This document shows, one piece after another, positions 1 to 12,600 of a stretch of 64,000 nucleotides of DNA. The notes beneath the pieces are model-generated. The model was given only the letters and a program-made list of their open reading frames with translations. It ran no database searches and was not told where the DNA came from. The number at the start of each line of letters is the position of its first letter. Position 1 is the first letter of the stretch. The stretch spans positions 293,368 to 357,367 of the forward strand of contig JNVV01000044.1 of assembly GCA_000733355.1 (NCBI GenBank), written 5' to 3'. This DNA is from Falciphora oryzae (lineage: Eukaryota > Ascomycota > Sordariomycetes > Magnaporthales > Magnaporthaceae). The position numbers were made by a program, and so were the translations under genes.

Positions 1-3000
1 TTCCCCTGCCTCCATTTTTTTTTTTTTTTTCCAAGATTGATTGGTGGGGGAAAACGGCTTCTTTTCCTCTCCTTTCAATGGCAAAATTGTGCAAACCCCC
101 ATTCCAGTTTCGACACCAAAACGGCAGTGGCTGCCTAGGGGCGGTCCGGTGCTAGTGGCATGAAGCGTCCCCGACGTGTCATGTGGGGGCTGGCGGTTTG
201 CGGCTGCGGCCGGTGTTTCTTCTGGCGGGAGCACTTGACGGGTCCAACGGCACGGCGGTTTGGATCCTCATTCCGACTCCCCCGTCTGACAGGCGGGGAA
301 TGGGCGAGCGGGGACGGTGCGGCTGTGATGCGTGGCGGCCCGCAGCGAGACTTTTGCTGGCACGGCACGCGCTAAAACGGCCTGACAGCTTTGGCAGTTG
401 CCAGCTTTGCAGTGCTGTTGTGTTGTTGTTGGTTGGTCCATCAATGCGTGCCAGTGCCGGCAAGCCGACCGCCAACCAAAGCAGCCACATGATAACGCTC
501 TGCAAATGCACACCGCATTCGAGACAACACAAAACGGGAAGGTCGAAAACAGGAGCCAGTCTTGGTGCAATAAGACATGCCCGTCTATCCCCGAAACCGG
601 TGGCCAAGGCCCAAAAGTCCGGGCCGGGTGGTCGGCGCGGCGTGGGCCCAGCGCCGAGAAGACAGACAGCGTCGCGCCAGACGGTTGCGCCGGACAGCCG
701 AGGGAGGTCCCCGAAGCGGGTGATGTGTTGCATTCTGGAATCTCGGTCGGTGGTCCCTTTGCGGATAAAAAGGACGATCAGCGGGCGTGTCCAAGGCCAC
801 TGGCTCGGAAACTCTTGACCGGTCTCGCGGGGTGGGTCGGGGGGCCGGTTTTCAATGAGCGAGATACAGGTCGCACGACGAGGACGTCTGGTATCTGTGC
901 CAGCCACGTAGGTGAGCCAGGCAAGGCAGGCAGGTAGGATTTGCAGCCACACCAAGTGGGAAAATGCATGCAACTGACAGCAGCCCGAGGTGGGATGGAG
1001 GCCGGCGACGTGGGTTCGTGCTTTGCCGTGACGTAAAGAGCGCAAAACGCATGTCGTCCTTATCGGCGCCATCCCACGCCCACGCCACACCGACCTGCCC
1101 GATGCAAAGATGCACAGCAACAAGCAACAACGGCTCGCCTTGCGAGTTCCGGACCCTCCCGACGCTCGGGTGTGACGGGGGCCCAGGATCCCCCGTGGGC
1201 TTGCATTTTTGAATTCGTGCCCGCGCCGCCCGCCGTGTCGACACAACCTCCGCCCCGCCTCTTCCCCGCGCCCTCACCGGCTTCAGTGGGCGCTACCGCC
1301 AAAAGCGGACAGCCGCTCCGGAGATCGAAGGAGGCAGGGCGCGCGAAAGGAAAAAAACGAATACATCAAAAGTTCCGAACCACAAACGAGGCCAGCATTC
1401 GACCGCCCTCCGAGGAAATCCGAGATCGGCCGGTGGAGACCCCCAAGGGGAAGTGAGGCTTTGACGGTGTCGTCGTGACTTGGCCTGTTCCGCCCGGGGA
1501 TTTTCGCCTCGGGCTGCTGCTTCGTCTCGCACTCACCGCCAGGCCCTGTCCCAGCGTCTCCAGGGTGCAGAGTCATTCGGTTGACGAACAAACCCCAGCA
1601 CGGACGCTGGCAAAATTTCCCAGCGCAGGTAATCCGTTCCGGAGCTCGTCTCGTCAGGAGATGACGACGACGCATGGGGCTTGGGTTGTTTTATTCGGAC
1701 CAGGGCCGGTATACCGTGTCTGTTATGCGCCAGCCGGCCACGGACATCCAGAGGCAGATTGATTGCCATTGAAACCCCCGCACGGAAAAACAGGTCTGCT
1801 CGCCTCACCTGCGGCCCCACTCGTGCCACTCGCTGCACTGCACTGCACTGCACTGCACTTCACAGTGCTCCTCCCAGCCAGCCCCGCAAAAAAAAAAAAA
1901 ATAACATGAAGCCCGCACTCACGCCCCACCGTCGCCGTTTTGTTCTGGAAATTGGAAGCCTGTGGGCCCTTCACGCACCTTGCGCAGGCGAGGCCAGCCT
2001 GTCGCGTGGCTCGCATCCCCGAACAGCCCACCTCGGATGCTCGGGTGTGTCTGTAGCACTTGACAGTTTGAATGGTTCCGTCTCCACATCGGTGAGCGCG
2101 CTCTGCCCGGGGTGGGCCGGCCTCCCTGGAGCAGGCCGTCGTTCGCCGCCCCAATGTCCACCGGCCTGTGGCTCGCCCGAGAGAGGCCATCGTGGGTTGG
2201 CCTGGCTGGCTGGCAGCGGTGAACACGAGCTTTGGGTGGAGATACAACACTGCTCGGCGGCCCCGGCGGGAGAGAAAGAGGCCGCTCCGAGCCGTTGGCG
2301 CATGAGTTTCCCCGACGCTCGGCACGTTCCGCAGAGCAGTGTGCATGCCTGACGGTAGGTGGTCAGTCGCGACGGCAGCAACAGCAGCGGCGGCGTCTGG
2401 GACACCACCGTCACCCCCCCATCCCAGCCATCCACTGTCAAAGGTGCCGTCGTCGCGTTGGGGCGGATTCCGAACCACGCATAAAAGCACGCACCCTGGA
2501 CCGCGGTGGCATCAACCTGCCTGGATCAATCCCTCCAACTACCAACGCAATCACCCTCAAGCATCAAATCCCCGGGCAAGCTGCCACACAGCGGCCTTCA
2601 ATCACCTGACCTGACTCGCCCCCAGGGTCCCCCGTCTGCCGTCTGCCCACGCCTCCTTCACCGACGTTACATGTCCCCCGTTATCCGAGCGAGGGACCTG
2701 CCCTGCCCACGGCTTTGATGTTCCGTTGCCCCAAGGAGCCGCCGGCTCCTCTTACCTGTCTCTGTCTCTCTACTAGGGTCTCTCTTTTGCACTGCAACAC
2801 TGCCGGCTAGTGCTGAAAATCCCCTGCCTGGGCGCCCGGCACACGAGTCAACATGCTGGTCTCTGGGAACCTGACAAGAGCCCAAGGGGGCTGCCTCACT
2901 TCCCCCCACCCACCGTGCGTGCGGCCCACGGGCACCAAAACGCAGATACTCAACCAGCAGGGAAAACGACCAGTGTGGCACAGCACAGTCTAGACGCGAC

Positions 3001-5268
3001 CCAAGATGTGCGTGCTGCTTTGTTTCCCGATTCGTCGTTGGTCTTTCCCCTATGAAGCGTAAAACGGCGGGGGAGGAGGCCCGGGCGGCATGCATATCAT
3101 TCCGTGCCGGAGCATCTCGTTTAGAACGGGTGTTATGCTTACTGAGTACCTTATATCCCCAACCACGGGCGGACACGGGTTGGATAATTGGCGCAAGCTG
3201 GGGGGACACGCGCGCGCCCTGTGCTTTGGCTGGCTTGGCCTGGCCCGGTCGGACTCGGAAAGGCCGGGTCGGGCTGTTTTTGGCAAAAGACACCTAGGGA
3301 CAAGCAAGCGCTGGACGCACGGCGGTCTCGTGACACAGAGTAGATGGATCCCGCACTCACGCTGCGTGTTGTTTTGTTTTTAGTTTCGTGCCGGCGGCGC
3401 GCTCCCGCCAGCCAGCCGGCCGGCAACGTGCGCGGGAATCCCGCCGTCAATGGATCTTCCGACGGCTGAAACCCCCACGTCACGCTTCTGATGCCCGTCG
3501 AGCGTGGGGGCGTGGGCGTCCTTACTCCATCCATGCGTACTCTTCTTTATTGTGCATATTCTTGTATCTTCCCTCCTCCATGGCTCGGCGTCTAAAAGTG
3601 AAAGGAGACGCGAAAGATAAAGCCCCCCTCCCCAGCGAGGGTGGCGTCCCACGAAAGCGTTCTCAAATCGTCGTCGTCAGCCCGGCACCATCGGCATCGG
3701 CGGGTGGGTAGACGAGCCGGGATAGCCGCTGTCCCCGTTTTGCCTCTTGTGTTGACTTCTTCTCCGTCTCCGCCCTCTGGCTTACTGTCCATACTGTTAT
3801 CGACAGGATAAACACAAAAGTGCTGCGGCCGCCCGCTGTGGCGGCGCTCGGGAGTGGGTGATGGGGCCCGGGACTCGAGTCCGGTGGTACGAGGCAGATG
3901 GTCGTCGCATGCACGGCGGAGCCCTCAGGGCTCGCACGCAAAAGTCCAGTGCTGGGACCCTCCATTTGATGCAGACTTTGACGCTCCCACGGTTGGCTGT
4001 GGGGATGCATCTGGGGGGTTATTGCTTTGGAACGGCCGGCTTGTTCCTTTTCCTTGCCGTTTGCCGTCGGGCCCAATAGAGGCCACCCATCCGCCCCTGA
4101 TCTCGCAGAGGCAAAACAGTGCTGGATGTCTTCCTGCAGCCCCTCCCCACTCCAATCCCGGCCCTGCCCACCGTCGTAGTGACTACCTAGACTAGGTGGG
4201 GGGTTCGTAAGAACACCCTGCGCTGCAGAGTTCAAGGGGGTTTTGAGGTTGGCGCTACGTGTTGGTTGCACACGAACGAAGGCGCACATGGGTCTGAATG
4301 CTTGCTCTCCGGTATGTACTCAAGTCCGGTACTCGCGATCGGACTACAGGCTCCAGGCTCCACATAAGATCAAGACTGAAAACTATTGCCTGTGATTGGC
4401 ATGTCGTGGTGCCGGGGGCATTGCACGGCGACTCTCCTCGAGCAGGCATGTAACCCCCGACCAAACGACAAATTGTAGCGAACATGGATGGACATGGTGG
4501 CTTCCCCATAGGAGAATTTGCGTTCACTCCCCGTGCTGCCTGGATAGTGGCTCATACCTGGTCGGCGTCGGCGTTGTCGCCTGAAACTTTTTCTTGACGA
4601 GGACCTGGGACGGCCAGGAGTCCGCGCTGGCGGAGAAGTGCGTTGTAGACTGGGTGTTGGCTTGGGTCTCATGAGTGGAAATCTTGGCTCAAAAGCGGTT
4701 GAGATGTTCCGGACTGGGCTGGGTTGACAGGATTGCAAAAGGCCGGCCGCAAAAGATCTTGGACTTGATGACGCCAGTTAACCATGTTCTTGGCTCATAT
4801 TCTATGCAGGCCTTAATCAAGGCCGTGTTTGTTTCGTCAACCCGTTTGTCTGTTTATGCATATAAATTCCGATAAACGCTGGTCGACATGTTGATCGGCT
4901 TATCGCAGGGGTAATTTAACCCCTGTTATCAGAAGTTCAACCGCATGCTAGGACCTCGATAAGGCCTCGTATGCGTTACTAGGCACGTGCCGGGCTTGTG
5001 GCAGTAAAAGCGGCTTCTTTGCTTGCAGGGCGCCCCCGGAGATCGGTTTTGCGCACCCTGCTGGCGGCTATCGACGACTGTTGACGATAAACAGCGTGAA
5101 CCAAACAGGGCCTAATTCGAATGGGAACCGGGTGCTGCCACATGCAGTAGATGCTGTACTTTGAAGCTATCGTACTCTCTTATCTCCGCCAAAAGTCGGT
5201 TGTTTCTGAGTTAAAGACAGTCATTGTGTAACGGCAGCCTTTTATACATTGTCTGTTTACCACAAGGA
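1..5268. other. Gene-poor left flank
   Basis: I find no credible gene here. The open frames are short, overlap on both strands, lack recognisable domains and do not join through plausible introns. Visible structure is limited to simple sequence: a T run at 15-30, five tandem copies of a TGCAC unit at about 1832-1860, an A run at about 1889-1901 and an imperfect palindrome at 4899-4932. Composition falls from GC-rich to more AT-rich after about 4.7 kb, toward the block of broken genes that follows. Confidence 0.6.
1832..1860. repeat. Short tandem repeat, TGCAC unit x5
   Basis: Five consecutive copies of a 5-bp TGCAC unit are readable directly in the sequence. It lies in a gene-free stretch and is probably a neutral microsatellite. 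Confidence 0.8.
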
Positions 5269-6946
5269 TTAGCTGCAAAATGTTCGTATCTTTTGCAAGC
5301 TTTGTGAAGCCCTGTTTGGCAATGTTTCGATAGTGCTTTTAAGGTACTTCCCCTTCTCTCCTCCTTCAACTTTACGGCCAAATTCTCCCACTAACAAAAC
5401 ACCGCATCCTTCCTGCCATACAGCCCAATGACCTGGTTCCAAGAAGCCTTCGTCTTTTTTTAGGTGGATTCGATGTCCCGTGCCCAGCGAAGGCTCATCG
5501 ATTAGCCTCTCACTGACGATAAACTCCTCTCCAAGCACCGCCGACTCTCTGGCCTGGAAGATCACATTGTAGTCCGTTCCCCTCCGAAGACCCAAGCACA
5601 CCAGAAACTTCCCTCGGTAAACGGCCTCCATCTGGATCATGACGAGTCCACTGAGAAGCATGGTCCGAATGTGCAATGGCCGGTCGATGGAAAAGTTGCC
5701 TCTCCCAGGAGCCTTGCAGGTAAATACTGTGTTATATGGCCCCCGTGTCTGGAGTAACGTCCTCGACTCATCTTGAAGCAGCAATGCGAGGATGAGCTGG
5801 TCGCCAATCCCGCTGAGCTCGGAAACACTGCGGCACAGCACTTGTCGATGAAGGAAATCCCACCACGTCCAGTTCGCAACGCGAAGACTTTTTGCAATGA
5901 GGATAATAAAGGCTGCCAAAACCCAAGTGAAAGTCGTGATGTTAAAAGGGCCCACGCCAGGCAACCGTTCGCCCATAGTGACGCCAGCAGCAACTCCACA
6001 GAGCACTAGAACGGCCGCCAGGGCGCAGACAACCCCGACATACCAGTCGCAACACGGACGCCGTTTTCCTCAACGACCCAGTCCTCCATACGCTTCGATG
6101 CGTGCTCAAGCTGCTTCGGGTTGAGCCGGATGTGCTCCTCTTGTAGCTTGCGCTTGCGCCCCTCGTGAGTGGGCCTGGATGTGGGTAAGTTTATGTCCAT
6201 ACCCGAGCTCGATGGAACATCTATTTTCTAGACTGCCATGACAGAAGCGTATCGCCTACTACGAGGGAAGTAGATAGTTGGAAAACAAATTCCCTCCTCG
6301 GCTGGTCCGCCCACGTCTTGCGATATTCTTCGGTAGCAAGGCAGAAGCTCGCGTTGAACTCCGATCGTCGATATACAATAGGCATGTTCCCGTTGTTGAT
6401 GCCGCCATCGAAGTAGGCGAGAAGCCCGATCCATGTGGTTACCGTTGTGACGACTCTGGGACTGGTCAGAATAATGGGTATCATGACGGTGATAACGTCG
6501 CTCATGGTGCTGAGAAGAATCCGCTTCAGCTTGAAGTCCTCGGCCGCCCACACGGCACCATTGGTAACCCCGGACTCTTCAGTATAATTCCAAGTGATGC
6601 TGGTTCCAACTGATGTTGGGCTCTCTGGGGAGGATTGCCAAGTCGGTCCCTGATCGCTAGCTTTTGGTGTGGTGGGAATCATAGGTCGCCTCGTCGTTTC
6701 CTTGGTGGGATCCGGGCCACCGCCATTGGTGCTTGTCACAAAGGAAGTGGGTCCCTCCAGGGACCTCCGATCCGGGGTAAGTATCACGGATCTCGCCGGC
6801 GTCACGGATGCGCCCTGCAGGTTATAAACCCTTCGGCGGCCCCGTTGCATGCTCCCTAACCCTGGTGCGCACCCGTGTATATAGAGCCTGGAGGGTCTCC
6901 TACCCTCCATCACCTTTTCTTTAGTTCGGAGATGTAGATCAATCAT
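5269..6946 (-). pseudogene. Broken gene for a large fungal membrane protein
   Basis: Three consecutive minus-strand reading frames look like one damaged gene. The first (6946 down to a TAG at about 6221) has a Thr/Pro-rich front and a hydrophobic stretch around STMSDVITVMIPIILTS. The second (about 6230-6006) contains GRKRKLQEEHIRL and MEDWVVEENGVRV. The third continues as DWYVGVVCALAAVLVLCGV, then PFNITTFTWVLAAFIILIAK, two more likely membrane helices, and ends at 5269. The second-to-third junction near 6046-6050 looks like a one-base frameshift with no intron signals. The first-to-second junction has an in-frame stop and also needs a frame change. From memory this resembles a family of large multi-pass membrane proteins common in Sordariomycete accessory regions; its function is unknown to me. 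Undetected introns or assembly errors could imitate these breaks. Confidence 0.5.
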
Positions 6947-7068
6947 CTTAGGCCTACTGCATGCCCTCTACTCTGCGATAGTGCTGCTCTCTGCCGCAGC
7001 TCTATTGTTCTGGAGCCTTTCGCACTCTGATTTGTCTCGACTCGCTAAGCCATTGACTGCCATATTGG

Positions 7069-8293
7069 CTACCAAGAACGAAGCGTGACAGACATGCTTT
7101 CGGTGCTTGAGCTGCCGCGGTACTCGCCATCGATGCCCCGGAATATGAAGACCGGGGAATTGCCGTGGCCAGTCTTGTACAGCATGGCGCAAATCTCATA
7201 CGACGTGCTCAATCCCGTTCGCGCTGGGCTCATGCCGCGCAGAGCGATGAGCATAGTCTCGCAGATCTCGGATATCGGAGCCTGCACTATGACCTCGTCC
7301 ATGAAGTACAGCTGCATAAGGACTTGACGCGAGGTATTGGGCCCCACGAAAGATGGTTGCTCCTTTTTGCTGCCTAACATCCCCAGCATCCCTCCCAGGC
7401 CTTTGAAACCCTCGAGCGTGCTTCGTCCTTGGCCACTCCCGCTGTGGCCTGCGTTCTGTCTCTCGGCGTCCTCGCACCCAGCTTTCGTAGCCGGTTGTTG
7501 AGGTGGCGTGTGTTGTAGCGATGTCACCGCATTCTGCACGATATCGTCAGATAAAACTTTAATCTTGGCAGTCATTTTTGCAAGCTTAGCCAGGATTCGG
7601 TCATGCCACATCTTGCCTGATGCTGCTTTGGAAAGCATTCGGGCAATAGTCCCCGTCGTATAATTAACAAACTCGAAATAGTCGGCGTAGTTCATGTTGA
7701 GTGCGCCGAGGCGTGCATCGTGTGTCTTGCCCTCTTCGTCACCGACGTCGCTGTGATCGGCGACGAAGCGCTCCAGCACCTGACGGCTATTGCGAAGGAG
7801 CTTCATTCTCTCTACCAGATCGGGAGATGTTCGAGCAGTATGCCTTGCGAATCATGCGTAACGATCTTGAGCGAAACAAGCATCATGTCGGCTAGGCCTG
7901 TCAAGCTTTCATGAGCTTCCTTGGAGTCGAGTTCGACGTCGCCGGAGCCTTTGAAGTGAATGGGAGTATCAGGTTTGTGAGGGCTTCAGCTAGTCTCTTG
8001 GTCTCCAGCTTCCACAGTTCCTTTTGGGTCGTTTCCGAAACACCGTATCGGATCGGGTCGTCGATATTGTCCAGTCCGTCGCGGACGGTGACACCGGGGG
8101 CAAAGACAGGAGAGGAAACCCCTTCAAAGTTACACGCTCTCGCCATTATATCCTCTTCGGACAGCTGTACCAGGGCGTCGCCGTGGGGTTCGTTCGGCGC
8201 GCTCTTTCCGCCTGCCTGGGTGTCCATAACCAATGCTTTGCCGAGATTTGGATTGTTGAATGAGATGCAGATTGGCAATGAGGGAGATGGCAC
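7069..8293 (-). pseudogene. Broken gene, unidentified fungal protein
   Basis: A coding-like minus-strand sequence is split over three frames. Frame one (from 8293; an ATG is at 8227) includes ARACNFEGVSSPVFAPGVTV and ETTQKELWKLETKRLAEALT. Near 7961-7975 sense continues in another frame as DTPIHFKGSGDVELDSKEAH and LADMMLVSLKIVTHDSQGIL. Near 7818-7832 it shifts again to PDLVERMKLLRNSRQVLERF, MNYADYFEFVNYTTGTIARM, a Gly/Met-rich segment and a tail ending at 7069. The joins run through continuous sense with no donor/acceptor pairs, so frameshifts explain them better than introns. I do not recognise a named domain. The short predicted helices and lack of a signal peptide suggest an intracellular protein. 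Its place between two other broken genes supports calling it a relic. Confidence 0.5.
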
Positions 8294-8709
8294 GGCCCAC
8301 TGTGAAATTGTTATTTGCTATCAGGTCAGAAGCCGGGCGAGGACAATGAGCTTGAGCGTGAAGGTCATGCAGCGGTGCTTCGTCAGTTGGGGCTAGTGTG
8401 GGGGCTTCAAGTTCGCCTCGTTCGCCTCGTCGGTGCCCAAACTAAGGGGCTGTTTGACACTAAATGGTTTTTTTTTTTTTTTTTTACCGGTTTTTCAGTT
8501 GTTGAAATGCCTTTACTAAAGGGTGTACGTAAAAACCTGGAAGGTTTGGTTAAAAAGGTGCTTTTGGCCGGTTAAATTTTCATTTTTATTAAATTTTGCA
8601 GGATTTATGGTTTGTCCCAAAAAAAAAACCAGTGGTTTTTGGAATACCTGATTTCAGGATGCTCCAAAGTACCAAAGTACGTATACGCTGACGCAATTTA
8701 GAAAGCATT
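8294..8709. other. AT-rich spacer with homopolymers
   Basis: No gene is visible. A T run at about 8467-8485 and an A run at about 8619-8628 bracket an AT-rich island of roughly 180 bp, in contrast to GC-rich surroundings. It sits exactly where the Walker A half of the downstream AAA ATPase relic should be, so it may be the insertion or deletion scar that removed it. The ends give only a weak inverted match (ATGG followed by Ts), too poor to call a transposon. Confidence 0.45.
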
Positions 8710-9491
8710 GCGGAACTCTATGGGTCCCCGTTATATAGCGTGTCTGGCGGCGAGCTGAGCGTCAACGTTGGGAGAGTGGAGAGGAAGTTGACATCTATTT
8801 TCGGTTTTGTTAAACGATGGAAGGCCATCGTGCTGTTAGACGAAGCAGACGTTATCATGGCTAAGAGAAGCTCCTCAGAGCTCGAGAGAAATGCCATTGT
8901 CGCAGGTGAGTTTTCGCCGGATCACACTACCCAACCCTGTCTATTAGTTAATTAACATCGAGGCTCAAAAAGCCTGGCTGAGGATGATGGAATACTTCGA
9001 CGGTATCCTCTTCCTAACAACAAATCGTCGGGACCATCTTAACGAGGCGTTCCGTAGTCGGATACACCTTACTATCAAGCTGCCTGACTTGAACCCCAGG
9101 CAGCGGCAGGAGATTTGGAAGGCTCTTGTGCATTCTAACAGCAAGGTCATGAACGAAACGGATTGGGCGCTCGAGATTTTTGAGGTTTTGGGCAGACTAG
9201 AGGTGAACGTGAGTTTTGCATGGGCCCCCCCTTTCCGATGACTGGAAGTGTTATGGCGCTGGCTAACACCATGGACAGAGACGAGTGGTCAAGAACCTCC
9301 TGAGGCCGGCCACACACCATGCAAGATCGATCAAGGCTGATAACCTCCTGTCCCCTAGCCACCTCTGCGACGTCGTCAAGGTAGAGCTCTCGGACCATGA
9401 GAACATCAAGGAGGCGGTGTCCGAGCTGGAAAGGCTGATCGCGCAGTCTAGGCCGGAGGCAGAGAAAGGAGACGGGATCTATGACGCATAA
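8710..9491 (+). pseudogene. AAA+ ATPase, C-terminal remnant lacking Walker A
   Basis: The readable product begins SIAELYGSPLYSVSGGELSV. It then gives a Walker B segment (AIVLLDEADVIMAKRSS), a sensor/arginine-finger region (GILFLTTNRRDHLNEAFRSR) and a lid (PSHLCDVVKVELSDHENIKE), ending at 9491. Two introns are intact: GTGAGT after ERNAIVA at about 8907, and GTGAGT after GRLEVN at about 9210. This is the fungal AAA family whose members normally carry several hundred N-terminal residues before the ATPase. Here the phosphate-binding Walker A loop is absent and upstream DNA is AT-rich non-coding sequence, so the gene is truncated and should not bind ATP normally. Identification of the AAA core is secure; the subfamily is from memory. 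Confidence 0.75.
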
Positions 9492-9657
9492 GTGGGATAA
9501 CAGGGACGCACTATTGAGATCGGCGGGCACTCTGAATACACCAAGTCTCATCTTTTAGCGATCCGTAAATCTGAGCCGGAAATGTTAGCTCAACGAACAA
9601 TTTCCTCAGCTTTCATTTTCTGCGAGCAACTGCCAAAAAGCATCAAACAAGTAATAA

Positions 9658-12600
9658 TCACCTCCGTGACACTGGCTGTTCGCCACTGATCCCCGCCTCG
9701 AACCTGGTCGGCACGAGACGGTAAATAAGGCACCCAGCCTGTATAGTCCCCCCACGCCCCCGTCCACCCTCACACATGCTCCAGTTCTCAAACAGCAGCG
9801 TCGGGCAGCTGACCTCGCTTTCCACCGGCGCCTCCCCCGCGCGCGCGAGCGGGCTGTACAGATCCTGAACCTGGTCCTCATCCTCGCCCGGAAGCCTGCA
9901 CCCGCGCATCCAAAACACTTCGAAACAGTACGGCCGTCCGTCCGGGTCGCGCCCGTCGAGAGCAACAGCGGTGCCGTTGGGGCGGACGTCGTAGTTCCGA
10001 TCCCCGTCGCGCCAGCACGCAAGAGCGGCAAAGGCGCGCACGTACGTCTCGCGCGCGGGGCCGTCCTCGGTCGCGGCCGAGGTCCAGTCGTTGCAGACGC
10101 GTGGGTACAGGTGCAAGTCTGTGGTGTGGGGCGCCGGGTCGTCGGGGAGGAGGCAGACGCAGTTGCCGGAGGCGTCGCAGCCGTTATGCGCCGGGGCGTG
10201 GCAGATTACGGCGGGCGCGCAGAGGTGGGCTGTTGCGTTGGCGCAGACGAAGCTGGGTGGCGGGCCGGTCGGGAGGGTGGCGGTGGTCCTGGGGGCTGTG
10301 ACGGTTGTGGTGCTGGTGCTAAGCGCTGCGGCCGAGTCTTCTGATGGTTCGAAGGAAATGACTGGAGAGGGTGTTTGGGTGGGGACGCTAAAGGAGAGGC
10401 TGCCGCCCGCAGACGTGGCCGCGTCTGGGCGGCCCTCGCGACACTGCGGCTTCGAGGACGTGAGCAGCGGCTCGTCTGTCTGGCGGCGGCGGGGATGGGG
10501 GGGGAAGGAGCTTTTGGCCGAGCCCTGGCACAACAGGGTCCCAACGACAGAAGCCCTTGCCATAGACCTCGGCGTGAGTGACTCCGTTCCAGACGCCGAG
10601 CAGGGGACGTCCGACGATGGGGTTCAGGGGCGCCCGCGCCCAGGCCATCCTCATTATGTAGTCCTTGAGCAGCAAGGGCGGCCATATCTCGCCCAGCCCT
10701 TTACCCTGGGCATCTGCCGGGAGCCATTTGAGCTGCCGAAGCTTGATGAAGTATGCTGCGATGCCGGATGTGTAGGCACATGCTGAGATCAGGGGCAATG
10801 TTAGTGGAAGCCTACCCACGGGCTGTAGCTACAGATGTCGAAGCTCACCGAACGATGTTCCCTGGGCTTCCGCTTCGTACACATAACCTTCTTCCCAGCG
10901 CGCCCGGGAGCCGACTGCTTTTAGCAGGTTCGCGCCCGGGGCCCATACATGAGGCACGTTGCCCCTGGGGAGCAGACCCGACCTTTCCGACACCTCGCCG
11001 GTGGATGGGTAGAGGGCGCCGACCACCAGGATCTCAGGGATGTATATCCAAGGACGGTCTGGGTGCTTGAGCGAGTCACTGACCTCGCTCTCCTTTGCTG
11101 CGAAAAGCGCGGGCCACGCATTGAGCTAGCGAGAACACATCAGCACTACTACTCGCAGGATAGTCATGCCTAGGGCTGGCTGTCAGAGCAGGAGTGTTAC
11201 CTCCAGGTGGTTCCCCGCGCCGACGACTACCAGCAGCCCCTTGGCGACGAGCTCTCTAATAACCACGCCCAGCCGCTTGCGCCAGCACCACCAGGCCACG
11301 TCGCCGGCGAAGTTGGTGGCGAACTGGAAGAGGGCCTCGTAGTACACCCACGACAGGTTGACGACGCCCTTCGTCTCGGACGGCTTGTGCGTCCTGTTGG
11401 CGTACACGTCGGCGACCTGGACCAGGGCGTCGAGGTAGTCCAGCGGGCTGTTCCCGCCGCCCTCCTCCCGCCCGCGACGCACGCGCGCCATTACCGGCGT
11501 GACGCGCTTGGCGCCCCCGAGGCTGGCCCCGGCCACCGACGCCAGCATAGCCGTCCCGTGCGGGTTGCACGTCATGCCGGGGAGGGGTGGGCAGGACTGG
11601 TTCCGCGGCAGGCCGCTGTCGTCGCGGCCGTATCCGCCGTCGTAGTCGGGGCGGGCGTGGAGCCACTGGACCTTGTGTCGGATCTCTGCGAATTCCTGTA
11701 GCCTATCTTGTCAGCTGCGCATCACATGGGCGCCTTCACACGCACATGTCTGAGGGGGCTATGACGCACCGGATGATTGAGGTTGGCACCCGTGTCGACG
11801 ATGTAGACGGGGACATCGATGCCGCTGCTGTTGTCAAAGACAAACACGCCATAGGCAAAGTTGGTCGAGCCTGAAATGTCTTGCTCGGATAGAAAGTCCA
11901 TCTGCCGGCGGCTGTATGCCTCCCCTTCCGTCACATGTGGCCTCCCTGCGTATTTTCCCTGGAACCGATATCTGAAATGCTCATCTTGTGTTGACGGAAC
12001 CGGACAACTGTCCTGGCACGTCGTGAACACCACGGCGACCTGCGGCAGGAAGTGAAGCGGCCGTTAGACGGATGGGTTCTGCATTTGAGCGCAGGATTGA
12101 CCTACATTCGGTATGGATCTGGCGCTTTCCGCTTGCCCCTGCGTCATGTTGACGCGCCAGTAGCTGACACCCAAGTTCTTGGATCCCGACGTCTCAATCG
12201 CTGCTGACCGGTTCCCGACGTGATGAAGAAGTGCTTTGTAGATGGACTGCGTCTGCATCCTGTTTTCCCCATCTTCTGGCCACACGACCCAGTCCAGAAC
12301 GCTGGGACACCCCGGAATATTCCCTCCATCTGCAGGGCCGGGAGCCTGGCGGCGGTTCCTGACATGGCCAGCCTCTGCTGTGGCGGTGGTACACTGGATC
12401 GAGGTAGTTGTTCCCGTAACGGAGCAGCCGCTCTTGGGGGCGGCTGTGTGAGTAAAGCAGTCGGAGGTTGCCGTGCCGCTGCATGTGAAGGTCACATCCG
12501 TCACGGTGGTGGTCTGGCACCCATCCTCGGTCCGCGTCGCCGTAGCCTCGAGAGTTGTGTCTGCCACCTGGCATCCCAAAAGCTGCCCACATGTCGCCTC

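Noticed and set aside
183..4289. Several 80-355 residue open frames in the left flank
   Set aside because: They overlap on both strands, have no domains and cannot be linked by introns; GC-rich DNA gives such frames by chance.
8440..8660. Possible MITE around T and A runs
   Set aside because: The inverted match depends mainly on homopolymers, with no target duplication.
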